From NCBI RefSeq assembly GCF_902859645.1, contig NZ_CADIJR010000037.1:1-62241 (forward strand): 62,241 bases of DNA, given 5' to 3'. Positions 1 through 9,064 of this stretch are shown here, piece after piece; position 1 is the first letter of the stretch; each line of letters starts with the position of its first letter. Made by a program: the position numbers and the translations under genes. This DNA is from Achromobacter insuavis. GTDB taxonomy: Bacteria > Pseudomonadota > Gammaproteobacteria > Burkholderiales > Burkholderiaceae_B. The notes beneath the pieces were generated by a model, which saw nothing but the letters and a program-made list of their open reading frames with translations, did not search any database and had not been told where the DNA came from.

Positions 1-1
1 C

Positions 2-370
2 GCCGCCCGCGCCGAGGGCGTCGCGGCGCGGCCGGCCGCCGTGCGCCGCGCGGACCATGAACGCCTGCACCAGGCCCGCAGCCTGTTGCTGGCCGACCTG
101 GCGCAGCCGCCCTCCATCGCCGATCTGGCGCGCCAATGCGGCATGAACACCTTCAAGCTCAAGCAGGCCTTCAAACAGTACTTCGGCCTGCCGGTGCATA
201 CGCTCTACCAGCGCGAACGCATGCGCGCGGCCTGGGACCTCATCGCAACGGGCGGGCTCAGTGTGTCGCAGGCGGGACTGAAGCTCGGCTACACCAACAT
301 GAGCCACTTCTCCAGCGCGTTCAAGCGGGTCCACGACGTCCTGCCGAACCAGGTCAAGCGCGGCGGATAG
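2..370 (+). CDS. AraC-family regulator, PchR-like (C-terminal part only)
   Basis: The reading frame is open to the left edge of the window, so the gene begins outside it and only the last 122 residues are seen. They hold the whole AraC double helix-turn-helix: first helices around SIADLARQCGMNTFKLKQAF and second around QAGLKLGYTNMSHFSSAFKR. The GMN..KLK..FK..FG pattern is typical of PchR/AlcR-type activators of siderophore genes, which sense an iron-siderophore complex through an N-terminal domain that is missing here. A Fur-box candidate and a PepSY-family membrane gene follow, consistent with iron-responsive control of siderophore uptake. The family is clear; the siderophore is unknown. Confidence 0.85.
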   Translation, partial: AARAEGVAARPAAVRRADHERLHQARSLLLADLAQPPSIADLARQCGMNTFKLKQAFKQYFGLPVHTLYQRERMRAAWDLIATGGLSVSQAGLKLGYTNMSHFSSAFKRVHDVLPNQVKRGG

Positions 371-448
371 GCGATCGTGGTCGGCGCGGTCCCCGACCCG
401 CCGCCCGGCTCGCGGTCCTACATCGTCCTACTCTGGCCCCATTTCGAC

Positions 449-467
449 TAGAATCAGAACCATTCTC
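449..467. promoter_or_regulatory. Candidate Fur box
   Basis: The sequence TAGAATCAGAACCATTCTC matches 13 of 19 positions of the Fur consensus GATAATGATAATCATTATC. It lies between the AraC-type gene and the PepSY gene, about 70-90 bases before the latter's start, where an iron-responsive repressor would act. The assignment is by pattern only. Confidence 0.5.
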
Positions 468-540
468 AATAAAAGACACCGGTCCGCGGCCGGGTCGAAA
501 AATAACGAGGCGCGTTCTGAAACCCACGTTCCGTTTGTCC

Positions 541-2154
541 ATGGCCTGGCTCCACACCTGGGTCGGCCTGTGGTTTTCCTGGCTGCTGTTCGCCGTCTTC
601 CTGACGGGCACCCTGGCGGTATTCGCCGAACCCATCACCCATTGGATGACGCCCGAGCACCACGCGGCCGAGGCCGAGGCGGCGGCGCGCGAGCCCGTCA
701 AGGTGGATCGCGCGCGCCGGCTCGACCTGGCGGTGCAGTACATGGCGCAGCATCACCCCGGCGCCGGCATGTGGGAGATCTGGCCGGTCGACCGCTTTCA
801 CGACAACGGCCTGGTGGCGTACTGGTTCGATCGCGACGGCCAATACGCCGACGCCGAACTGGATCCCGAGACGGGCCAGGAACTGCCAGAGGAAGCGCAT
901 CACGCGCAAGGCCGCGCCACGTTCGGCGGCAACCATTTCGTCGACTTCCACTACAACCTGCATGCCCAGCCGCTGGGCGTGTGGATCGTGGCCTTCGCGG
1001 CCATGGCGATGCTGGTGGCGATGGTGTCGGGCGTGGTGACGCACAAGCGCATCTTCAAGGACTTCTTCACCTTCCGCGCGAAGAAAGGCCAGCGCTCGTG
1101 GCTGGACGCGCACAACGCCACGGCGGTGCTGACCCTGCCGTTCCAGTTCATGATCGCCTACACCGGCATCGTGATCTCGGCCCTGACGCTGATGCCCGCG
1201 CCGATCGCCGCGGCCTATGGCAGCGGCGCCGAGGCCGCCCGCCAGTATCTTGCCGAACTCTCCCGCGAAGACCGGCCGACGCCGACCGGCGCCGCGCTGG
1301 CCGTGCCGGCGCTGGAGCCCCTGGTGGCCCGCGCCGAACAATTGATCGGGCAGACCGCGCGCGCCATCGTCATCAACAATCCGGAAGACGGCTCGATGCG
1401 CATCGCGGTCTATGGCTGGAACGAGACGGCGGACCAGCAGGTCCACATCAGCAGCACCAGCGGCATGGCCGAATTCTCCGGCGCCAGCGGCGAACTGCTG
1501 CGCCTGCGCGCGCCCGGCGGCGTCGAAGGCGGCGCCGCGCCGCTGACGCGCCAGGTGATGGCCGACCTGCACATGGTCAAGTTCGGCGGGCTGGCCATGA
1601 AATGGCTGTATTTCCTGTGCGGCCTGGCCGGCGCCGCCATGATGGGCACCGGCGCGGTGCTGTTCATGGTCAAGCGCCGCAACAAGATGGGCCACGAATT
1701 CGGCGCCGCCACCGCGCGCGTCTACCGCCTGATCGAGGGCCTGAACGTGGCCGCGCTGGCCGGCCTGGCGATCGCCTGCGTCGGCTATCTGTGGGCCAAC
1801 CGCCTGCTGCCGGTGGCGCTGCCGCAGCGCGCCGGCTGGGAGCTGCGCGCGTTCTTCATCATCTGGGCGCTGACGCTGGCCCACGCCTGGCTATGCACGC
1901 CGCGGCGCGCGTGGATCGGGCAATTGGCCGCGCTGTCGGCGCTGTGCCTGCTGCTGCCGCTGCTGTCGCTGGCGACGATCGGCGACCATCCGCTGGCGCA
2001 GATCGCGCGCGGCGACTGGGAAAGCGCCGGCGTCGAACTGACGGCCGTGGCCACCGGTCTGGCGGCCGGCTGGGCCGCGCTACGATTGCGGAAGAAGCCG
2101 CTGTCGGCGCCGCCGCCGCGCAACGCCCGACCGCCCCAGGAAGCCACGGCATGA
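541..2154 (+). CDS. PepSY-associated transmembrane (iron-uptake/ferric reductase-like) protein
   Basis: This is a 537-residue inner-membrane protein from the ATG at 541. It has a first membrane segment (GLWFSWLLFAVFLTGTLAVF), a large periplasmic PepSY-type region, further segments around residues 140-210, and a C-terminal run of four hydrophobic helices. PepSY_TM proteins of this size accompany TonB-dependent siderophore receptors and are thought to help ferric reduction or siderophore processing at the inner membrane. Relatives usually begin MK.TFR.SMAWLHTW. Here the matching codons KPTFRLS lie upstream of 541 and are preceded by a CTG at 517 with a good ribosome site (AACGAGG, 504-510), so translation may begin at that CTG. 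The end overlaps the next start by ATGA. Confidence 0.85.
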   Translation: MAWLHTWVGLWFSWLLFAVFLTGTLAVFAEPITHWMTPEHHAAEAEAAAREPVKVDRARRLDLAVQYMAQHHPGAGMWEIWPVDRFHDNGLVAYWFDRDGQYADAELDPETGQELPEEAHHAQGRATFGGNHFVDFHYNLHAQPLGVWIVAFAAMAMLVAMVSGVVTHKRIFKDFFTFRAKKGQRSWLDAHNATAVLTLPFQFMIAYTGIVISALTLMPAPIAAAYGSGAEAARQYLAELSREDRPTPTGAALAVPALEPLVARAEQLIGQTARAIVINNPEDGSMRIAVYGWNETADQQVHISSTSGMAEFSGASGELLRLRAPGGVEGGAAPLTRQVMADLHMVKFGGLAMKWLYFLCGLAGAAMMGTGAVLFMVKRRNKMGHEFGAATARVYRLIEGLNVAALAGLAIACVGYLWANRLLPVALPQRAGWELRAFFIIWALTLAHAWLCTPRRAWIGQLAALSALCLLLPLLSLATIGDHPLAQIARGDWESAGVELTAVATGLAAGWAALRLRKKPLSAPPPRNARPPQEATA

Positions 2155-2501
2155 ATCTGAACGACGCATACGGCATCGCCATGGCGCTGCTGCTGACCTA
2201 TTCGGGCATGGCCTGCCTGAGCCTGGCGATGCCGCGCCACTACGACCAGGTCTGGGGCCGCGATCCCTCCGCCAACCACACCCGCGTGCTGCGCGCCGCC
2301 GGCATCCTGCTGTTGCTGCTGGCGCTGCTGCCCTGCGTCGGCCTGTGGGGCAACACCGTGGGCGTGGTGGCCTGGCTGGGCTGGCTGTCGGCCGGCGCGC
2401 TGCTGTGGGTCGGCATGCTGTCGTGGTCGCCGCGCCCGGCGATGCGCACCGCGGCGCTCGCGGTGGTGATCTCGATCGCCGGGGTCGGCTTCGGCTTCTA
2501 G
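2151..2501 (+). CDS. DUF3325-family small membrane protein
   Basis: A 116-residue, very hydrophobic protein whose ATG overlaps the stop of the PepSY gene (ATGA), indicating translational coupling. Four membrane segments can be seen: residues about 8-26, 46-66, 68-88 and 95-114. The size and the position after a PepSY_TM gene fit DUF3325, a family found in siderophore-uptake operons with no defined biochemical role. Function is inferred from neighbourhood only. Confidence 0.7.
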   Translation: MNLNDAYGIAMALLLTYSGMACLSLAMPRHYDQVWGRDPSANHTRVLRAAGILLLLLALLPCVGLWGNTVGVVAWLGWLSAGALLWVGMLSWSPRPAMRTAALAVVISIAGVGFGF

Positions 2502-2516
2502 GGCCACATTGCGCCC

Positions 2517-2540
2517 GCCCCGGCCTGGCCGGGGCCGTTT
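2517..2540 (+). terminator. Probable intrinsic terminator after DUF3325
   Basis: A perfect 9-base inverted repeat, GCCCCGGCC / GGCCGGGGC (2517-2525 and 2527-2535), is followed by CGTTT. It lies 16 bases after the DUF3325 stop. The T-run is short, so efficiency is uncertain. Confidence 0.55.
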
Positions 2541-2552
2541 GACCGGCATCAA
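2539..2552. promoter_or_regulatory. FNR/Anr box upstream of nrdD
   Basis: TTGACCGGCATCAA matches 9 of the 10 fixed positions of the FNR/Anr consensus TTGAT-N4-ATCAA. It is centred about 95 bases before the nrdD start. Control of an oxygen-sensitive reductase by an oxygen-sensing activator is what would be expected. Confidence 0.65.
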
Positions 2553-2588
2553 GCCGGCCTGACAAACGCCTCGGTGGCCCGGTTTTTG

Positions 2589-2635
2589 ACACCATAGGTG
2601 GTGGTAGAGTTTTCCCACCCCACAACATATGGTGT
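2589..2635. promoter_or_regulatory. Paired NrdR-like boxes before nrdD
   Basis: Two 16-base elements, 2589-2604 and 2620-2635, are separated by 15 bases, which is the helical phasing known for NrdR repressor sites. The outer halves, ACACCATA and TATGGTGT, each match 7 of 8 positions of the NrdR half-site acaCwAtA, and the inner halves are weaker. The outer halves extend into a perfect 10-base inverted repeat (2587-2596 and 2628-2637). The right box ends 5 bases before the chosen nrdD start, so binding would block initiation. NrdR senses dNTP/ATP and represses ribonucleotide reductase genes. Confidence 0.6.
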
Positions 2636-2640
2636 CAGCG

Positions 2641-4641
2641 ATGCAACTCCAACACATCCTCAAGCGCGACGGCCGGGTCGTCGCATTCGACCGCGACAAG
2701 ATCGCGGCGGCGCTCGCCGCCGCCGGCCGCAGCACCGGAGAACTGGACGCCGACGTCGCGCAGGGACTGGCCAGCGCGGTGATCGCGGCGCTGGCCGCCG
2801 AGGGCAACGTCTGCCCCGGCGTGGAGACCATCCAGAACCAGGTCGAGGAAACGCTGGTCAAGGCCGGCTACTGGCGCACCGCCCGCGCCTACATCGTCTA
2901 CCGCGAGCAGCACGCCCGCCTGCGCGCGCTGCGCCACACCCTGGTGGACGTGGAAAGCGCCATGGAGGAATACCTGGAACAGCGCGACTGGCGCGTCAAC
3001 GCCAACGCCAACCAGGGCTACAGCCTGGGCGGCCTGATCCTGAACGTGGCCGGCAAGGTCACCGCCAACTACTGGCTGTCCAACGTCTTCGCGCCCGAGG
3101 CCGGCCAGGCCCACCGCGACGGCGACATCCACATCCACGACCTCGACATGCTCAGCGGCTATTGCGCCGGCTGGTCGCTGCGCCAGCTGCTGACCGAGGG
3201 CTTCAACGGCATCCCCGGCAAGATCGAGGCCACGCCGCCGCGCCACATGTCGGCGGCCATCGGCCAGATCGTCAACTTCCTGGGCACGCTGCAGAACGAA
3301 TGGGCCGGCGCCCAGGCCTTCAGCTCGTTCGACACCTACATGGCGCCCTTCATCCGCCGCGACGCGATGACCTACGTCGAGGTCAAGCAGTGCATGCAGG
3401 AGCTGATCTACAACCTGAACGTGCCGAGCCGCTGGGGCACGCAGACGCCGTTCACCAACCTGACCTTCGACTGGACCTGCCCGGCCGACCTGAAGGAGCA
3501 GATCCCCTACGTCGGCGGCGAGGAAATGCCGTTCGCCTATGGCGACCTGCAGGCCGAGATGGACATGATCAACCGCGCCTACATCGAGGTGATGATGGCC
3601 GGCGACGCCAAGGGGCGCGTGTTCACCTTCCCGATTCCCACCTACAACATCACGCCCGACTTCGACTGGGACCACCCCAACACCGAGCGCCTGTTCGAGA
3701 TGACCGCGCGCTACGGCCTGCCGTACTTCCAGAACTTCCTCAATTCCGACCTGGAGCCGCACATGGTGCGCTCCATGTGCTGCCGCCTGCAACTGGACCT
3801 GCGCGAGCTGCTCAAGCGCGGCAACGGCCTGTTCGGCTCGGCCGAGCAGACCGGTTCGGTGGGCGTGGTGACGGTCAACTGCGCGCGCCTCGGCCATACC
3901 TGCCGTGGCGACGAGGCCGCGCTGATGGCGCGCCTGGACCTGCTGCTGGGCCTGGGCCGCGACGTGCTGGAGACCAAGCGCAAGGTGGTGCAGCGCTACA
4001 TCGACCAGGGCCTGTATCCGTACACCCGGCGCTACCTCGGCACGCTGCGCAACCACTTCAGCACGCTGGGCGTGAACGGCATCAACGAGATGATCCGCAA
4101 CTTCAGCGACGACGCCGACGACGTCACCACGCCGGCCGGCCACGCGCTGGCGGTGCGGCTGCTGGACCGGGTGCGGGCGCGCATGACCGAGTTCCAGGAG
4201 GAGACCGGGCACCTCTACAACCTGGAGGCCACGCCGGCCGAAGGCACCACCTACCGCTTCGCCCGCGAGGACCGCAAGCGCTATCCCGGCATCCTTCAGG
4301 CCGGCACCGAGGCCCAGCCCTACTACACCAACTCCAGCCAGCTGCCGGTGGGCCACACCGACGATCCGTTCGAGGCGCTGGCGCTGCAGGAAGCGCTGCA
4401 GGGCAAGTACACCGGCGGCACCGTGCTGCACCTGTACATGAACGAGGCCGTGTCGTCGGCCAGCGCCTGCAAGGAACTGGTGCGGCGCGCGCTGTCGAAT
4501 TTCCGGCTGCCGTACATCACCGTCACGCCGACATTCTCGATCTGCCCGAACCACGGCTATCTGGCCGGGCACCACGAGTTCTGCCCCAAGTGCGACGCCG
4601 AACTGCTGGCGAAACAGGCGTCGTGCTGCGCGCCGGCCTGA
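2641..4641 (+). CDS. nrdD: Anaerobic ribonucleoside-triphosphate reductase, large part lacking the glycyl-radical loop
   Basis: A 666-residue class III ribonucleotide reductase catalytic chain. It begins with an ATP-cone (KRDGRVVAFDRDKIAAAL, residues about 6-90) and continues through the NrdD barrel (for example GYSLGGLILN, VNGINEMIRN). It ends with the zinc-binding cysteines CPNHGYLAG and CPKC, followed by a short tail CCAPA. Normal NrdD continues past these cysteines into the glycyl-radical segment. Here a TGA stops the frame and that segment is a separate gene 63 bases on, in the same frame. It makes dNTPs without oxygen, with NrdG as activase. ATG 2641 is preferred because the alternative ATG at 2629 lies inside the NrdR-like box; neither has a clear ribosome site. 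Confidence 0.93.
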   Translation: MQLQHILKRDGRVVAFDRDKIAAALAAAGRSTGELDADVAQGLASAVIAALAAEGNVCPGVETIQNQVEETLVKAGYWRTARAYIVYREQHARLRALRHTLVDVESAMEEYLEQRDWRVNANANQGYSLGGLILNVAGKVTANYWLSNVFAPEAGQAHRDGDIHIHDLDMLSGYCAGWSLRQLLTEGFNGIPGKIEATPPRHMSAAIGQIVNFLGTLQNEWAGAQAFSSFDTYMAPFIRRDAMTYVEVKQCMQELIYNLNVPSRWGTQTPFTNLTFDWTCPADLKEQIPYVGGEEMPFAYGDLQAEMDMINRAYIEVMMAGDAKGRVFTFPIPTYNITPDFDWDHPNTERLFEMTARYGLPYFQNFLNSDLEPHMVRSMCCRLQLDLRELLKRGNGLFGSAEQTGSVGVVTVNCARLGHTCRGDEAALMARLDLLLGLGRDVLETKRKVVQRYIDQGLYPYTRRYLGTLRNHFSTLGVNGINEMIRNFSDDADDVTTPAGHALAVRLLDRVRARMTEFQEETGHLYNLEATPAEGTTYRFAREDRKRYPGILQAGTEAQPYYTNSSQLPVGHTDDPFEALALQEALQGKYTGGTVLHLYMNEAVSSASACKELVRRALSNFRLPYITVTPTFSICPNHGYLAGHHEFCPKCDAELLAKQASCCAPA

Positions 4642-4704
4642 CCGCGCCGTCCATCGAGTTTTTCCCCGGGCGATCCCCGCCCGGCCCTTTCCCCAGGAGC
4701 CCTC

Positions 4705-4887
4705 ATGCAAACCGTGATCACCCCGCAAGCCATCGCCCCGCAGGCCGCGCATCTGGACGACAGCCAGCGCGTGCGCTGCGAAGTCTGGACCCGCGTCATG
4801 GGCTATCACCGCCCCGTGTCTTCCTTCAATACCGGCAAACAAGGCGAATTCAATGAACGCCGCTTCTTCGTCGAACAACGTGCCTGA
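4705..4887 (+). CDS. nrdD: Stand-alone glycyl-radical subunit of anaerobic ribonucleotide reductase
   Basis: A 60-residue protein with its own ribosome site (AGGAG at 4695-4699, 5-base spacer). Residues about 24-56 carry RCEVWTRVMGYHRP and SFNTGKQGEFNERRFF, which correspond to the C-terminal glycyl-radical loop of NrdD. The glycine in RVMGY is the expected radical site made by the NrdG radical-SAM activase. It follows the large NrdD chain by 63 bases in the same frame with no intervening in-frame stop other than the TGA, and overlaps nrdG by 35 bases. The two chains probably assemble into one active site. A split of this kind occurs in some proteobacteria; it is not obviously a degenerated gene because its start signal is good. 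Confidence 0.85.
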   Translation: MQTVITPQAIAPQAAHLDDSQRVRCEVWTRVMGYHRPVSSFNTGKQGEFNERRFFVEQRA

Positions 4888-5644
4888 AGCGGCGGGCGGC
4901 CGCAAGGCCGCTCCCGCCCGCCATCCGCCGCGCCTGGCCCACGCCGCGCCGCCGCGGCCGGCGGCCCAGCCGCTGCCGCGCCATTCGCCGGCGGTGGGGG
5001 GCCTGACGCCCTTCTCCACCGTGGACTGGCCCGGCACGCTGGCCGCCGTCATCTTCATCGCCGGCTGCCCGTGGCGCTGCCACTACTGCCACAACCCCGA
5101 ATTGCAGACGCGCAACGCGCGCTACGACTGGCGCGACGTGCGCGCCTTCCTCGACAACCGCCAGGGCCTGCTGGACGGCGTGGTGTTCTCGGGCGGCGAG
5201 CCGCTCAGCGAGCCGCGCCTGCCGTCGATGATCCGCGAGGCGCGGCGCATGGGATACCGCATCGGCCTGCACACCGCCGGCATCTATCCGCTACGGCTGG
5301 CCGATGTGCTGCGCTACCTGGACTGGGTCGGCCTGGACATCAAGGCCGACGCGCAGGGCTATGACGACATCACCGGCCGCCGCGACTCGCACCGTCCGGC
5401 GCAGGCCTGCCTGACGCAGTTGCTGACCGCCGGCGTGGATTTCGAATGCCGCATTACCTGGCATCCCGACTGGCTCGACGAGACCCGGCTGCTCGGCCTG
5501 GCGCGCGAACTGGCGCGGCGCGGCGTCAAGCGCTTCGCGGTGCAGGGCGCGCGCAGCTGCCCCAGCACCCCGCCGGCGCGGCTGCTGGGCACCCAGGCGC
5601 AGGCCCTGCTGCGCGGCTGGTTCGAGGACTTCGCCTACCGCTGA
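4853..5644 (+). CDS. nrdG: Anaerobic ribonucleotide reductase activating protein (radical SAM)
   Basis: A 263-residue radical-SAM enzyme. The CX3CX2C cluster motif GCPWRCHYC (Cys72, Cys76, Cys79) binds the 4Fe-4S cluster that cleaves S-adenosylmethionine, and FSGGEPL is the next family motif. It would place the radical on the glycine of the preceding small protein. The first 45 or so residues are an Ala/Pro-rich extension not usual for NrdG; a GTG at 4994 just before GGLTPFSTVDWPG would give the ordinary N-terminus. The gene overlaps the small nrdD gene at its start and the convergent MocR gene by 10 bases at its end. Confidence 0.9.
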   Translation: MNAASSSNNVPEAAGGRKAAPARHPPRLAHAAPPRPAAQPLPRHSPAVGGLTPFSTVDWPGTLAAVIFIAGCPWRCHYCHNPELQTRNARYDWRDVRAFLDNRQGLLDGVVFSGGEPLSEPRLPSMIREARRMGYRIGLHTAGIYPLRLADVLRYLDWVGLDIKADAQGYDDITGRRDSHRPAQACLTQLLTAGVDFECRITWHPDWLDETRLLGLARELARRGVKRFAVQGARSCPSTPPARLLGTQAQALLRGWFEDFAYR

Positions 5645-7065
5645 GCGCTGGCGCGGCCCAGGCGCGCCGCCAGCGCGGCGTGAAAGCGCGGCGACGCCAC
5701 CGCGCCCACATTGCAGCGCGACCAGGGCGAGGCCGCCGTCGGGTCGACGCTGAACACGCGGCCCGGCGCCATGATGACCTTCTCCGGCATCAGGTCCTCG
5801 GCCAGCGCCAGCGAATTGTCGATGCCGGGAAACGCCGCCCACAGATAAAGCGAACTCGTGGGCCGCGTGTAGACCGCGGCGCCCAGCGAATCCAGCACCC
5901 GCAACGCATCGCCGGTGGCCGCTTCCAGCCGCTGGCGCAGGCGCACCAGGTGGCGCTCGTAGTGGCCGTCGCGCAGCATCACGTCGACCATGCGCTCGCA
6001 GTATTCCGAACTGCTGACGTGCACCAGCGCCTTCAGGTCCGCCAGGTCGCTGGCCAGGCCCGCGCCGCAGGCGATGAAGCCGACCCGCAGCGCCGCCGAG
6101 AACGATTTCGAGAAACTGCCGATGTAGACCGTGCGTTCCAGCTGGTCCAGCGCCGACAGCCGCACCGCCGAGGTCGGCTTGAAATCGGCCAGCGGGTCGT
6201 TCTCCACCACGATCAGGTTGTAGCGCTCGGACAGCTGCAGCAGCTTGTAGGCCTTGGCCGGCGAAATGTCCGAACCGGTCGGATTGTGGGCCAGCGACTG
6301 GGTGAAAAAGAGGCGCGGCTTCTCGCGCTGCAGCAACGCCTCCAGCGCGACCAGGTCCGGGCCGTCCGACAGGCGCGGCACGCCCAGCATGCGCACGCCG
6401 GCCAGCTTGAGCTTGCCGAACAGCGGGTAATAGCCGGGATCGTCCACCAGCGCCGCCGCGCCCGGCGGCAGGAAGTAGCGGATCACCAGGTCCATGGCCT
6501 CGTTGGCGCCGTGCGTCAGCACCAGCTGCGACGGCGCCGCGCTGATGCCGACGTCGCCCAGCTTGCGCACCAGGCTCTCGCGCAGCGGCGCGTAGCCAAA
6601 GCGGCTGCCATAGCGGAACAGCGTGCCCAGGCCGGTGCGCACCACCTTCTGGTGATAGCGGTCCATGCGCATGTCGGCCAGCCATTCCACCGGCGGGAAG
6701 CCGTCGCCGGCGGCGATGGCGTCAGGCTGGGTCTTGAGCTGTTCGCGCATCAGCCAGACGATGTCCATGGCGCGGCTCAACTGGCCCGGTTCTTCATCGG
6801 CGGCGCGCTGCGCCGGCCCGGTGTCGAGCACGTAGAAGCCCGAGCCGCGGCGCGGCTCCACCAGCCCGCGCGCCACCAGCATCTCGAACGCCACCACCAC
6901 GGTGTTCTTGGCGTAGCGATGCAATTGCGCCAGCTCGCGCAGCGAGGGCAGTTTATCGCCCGGGCGGTAGACGCCCTCGGCGATCTGGCGCCCGATCAGG
7001 CGCGCCAGGCTTTCGGCGATGGGCGCGGCGCGCGGGGCGCGGCCCAGGGAGTTGTCGGCGTCCAC
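5635..7065 (-). CDS. MocR-family (GntR-aminotransferase) regulator
   Basis: 476 residues from a GTG at 7065 (reading VDADNSLGRA...). A GntR winged helix comes first (GDKLPSLRELAQL, KNTVVVAFEMLVARGLVEPR, GSGFYV). A fold-type I aminotransferase domain follows, with the PLP lysine in GSFSKSF. Such proteins use PLP or its adducts as a signal and usually regulate a neighbouring divergent gene. The divergent neighbour here is the HMG-CoA reductase operon, so control of mevalonate use is the likely role. The ATG at 7176 is unlikely because it would run through the repeat-rich operator region. The 3' end overlaps convergent nrdG. Confidence 0.88.
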   Translation of the reverse strand: MDADNSLGRAPRAAPIAESLARLIGRQIAEGVYRPGDKLPSLRELAQLHRYAKNTVVVAFEMLVARGLVEPRRGSGFYVLDTGPAQRAADEEPGQLSRAMDIVWLMREQLKTQPDAIAAGDGFPPVEWLADMRMDRYHQKVVRTGLGTLFRYGSRFGYAPLRESLVRKLGDVGISAAPSQLVLTHGANEAMDLVIRYFLPPGAAALVDDPGYYPLFGKLKLAGVRMLGVPRLSDGPDLVALEALLQREKPRLFFTQSLAHNPTGSDISPAKAYKLLQLSERYNLIVVENDPLADFKPTSAVRLSALDQLERTVYIGSFSKSFSAALRVGFIACGAGLASDLADLKALVHVSSSEYCERMVDVMLRDGHYERHLVRLRQRLEAATGDALRVLDSLGAAVYTRPTSSLYLWAAFPGIDNSLALAEDLMPEKVIMAPGRVFSVDPTAASPWSRCNVGAVASPRFHAALAARLGRASAQR

Positions 7066-7111
7066 GGCGTGGTTTCCAGCGGGGAAAAGTCGAAAATTGG
7101 TGCAGTGCGAT

Positions 7112-7153
7112 GGTACTGTTCGCCCAAACTGTACCTCTGAATGCCGGTACAGT
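7112..7153. promoter_or_regulatory. Operator-like repeats between the MocR gene and HMG-CoA reductase
   Basis: Three related elements lie in the divergent promoter region: GGTACTGT (7112-7119), ACTGTACC (7128-7135) and GGTACAGT (7146-7153). The last two form a perfect 8-base inverted repeat. Mixed direct and inverted repeats of this kind are typical targets of MocR-type regulators. Confidence 0.6.
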
Positions 7154-7206
7154 TTACCTAGAATCTGGCCACCCAATTCTTAGATTTTCCGATGGAGACA
7201 CATGCC

Positions 7207-8496
<1,290 letters not shown>

Positions 8497-8590
8497 CGGC
8501 GCGGCACGGTCGGCGCACGCACGCCGGCCGCACAAGAACAGAGGTGGTGCCGGGAACCTCCCGCGCCGCCCGTCCATCAAGGAGACAGAC

Positions 8591-9064
8591 ATGGAAAGAG
8601 ACAGCAAGGCGTCCGCCGGACGCCTGGCCGAAGTATGGAACGACACGGTCGACCTGCGCCACCTGGCGTGGGCCATCGCCATCGGCATCGTCATCAGCGT
8701 GGCCGGCTTCTACGCCGCCAGCGGCTGGCTGCGCGACAAGGTCGCCTCGCCCGAGCTGGCGCACGCCTACGCCATGCTGGCCGGCCTGGGCGGCTGCGTG
8801 CTGGCGGGCGTGATCTGCGCCCGCCTGTTCCCGCCCAAGCGCGAAGTGGTCGAGCACAGCGCCTCGCACGATCCGGCCTGGCGCGCCGAGGTGCTGGCCG
8901 AACTGGCCGCGCAACCGGGCGGCCTGGGCACGCTGGCGGACCTGCCGCCGGCGGTGGTCAAGGAACTGAAGGAACTGGACCTGTACGAGCTGTTCGCCGC
9001 GCCTGCCGCGGCGCAGGCGCCGCAGGCCCAACCGCGCAACGTGCGTGAAGAGGTGCCGGCATGA
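8591..9064 (+). CDS. Small membrane protein of the HMG-CoA reductase operon
   Basis: 157 residues with a good ribosome site (GGAGA, 8581-8585). Two hydrophobic segments are visible, residues about 20-40 (HLAWAIAIGIVISVAGFYAA) and 55-75 (AYAMLAGLGGCVLAGVICA), then a soluble, Ala/Glu-rich tail. I do not recognise a family. It overlaps the following permease by ATGA, so it is probably the small partner subunit of that transporter, in the position that TctB takes in tripartite systems, but it lacks the four helices of TctB. Confidence 0.6.
   Translation: MERDSKASAGRLAEVWNDTVDLRHLAWAIAIGIVISVAGFYAASGWLRDKVASPELAHAYAMLAGLGGCVLAGVICARLFPPKREVVEHSASHDPAWRAEVLAELAAQPGGLGTLADLPPAVVKELKELDLYELFAAPAAAQAPQAQPRNVREEVPA

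Noticed and set aside
4639-4641. TGA of nrdD as a selenocysteine codon
   Set aside because: The TGA is not at a position occupied by cysteine in the radical or zinc sites, the hairpin after it lacks bacterial SECIS features, and the next gene has its own good ribosome site.
2635-5058. 807-codon open frame on the minus strand across nrdD/nrdG
   Set aside because: It is antisense to three well-supported anaerobic reductase genes, has Ala/Gly/Val/His/Arg-biased composition and no family motif. It is a by-product of GC-rich codon use.
7066-7176. N-terminal extension of the first MocR gene to ATG 7176
   Set aside because: It would place the start beyond the operator repeats and add residues without GntR similarity; GTG 7065 gives the usual length.
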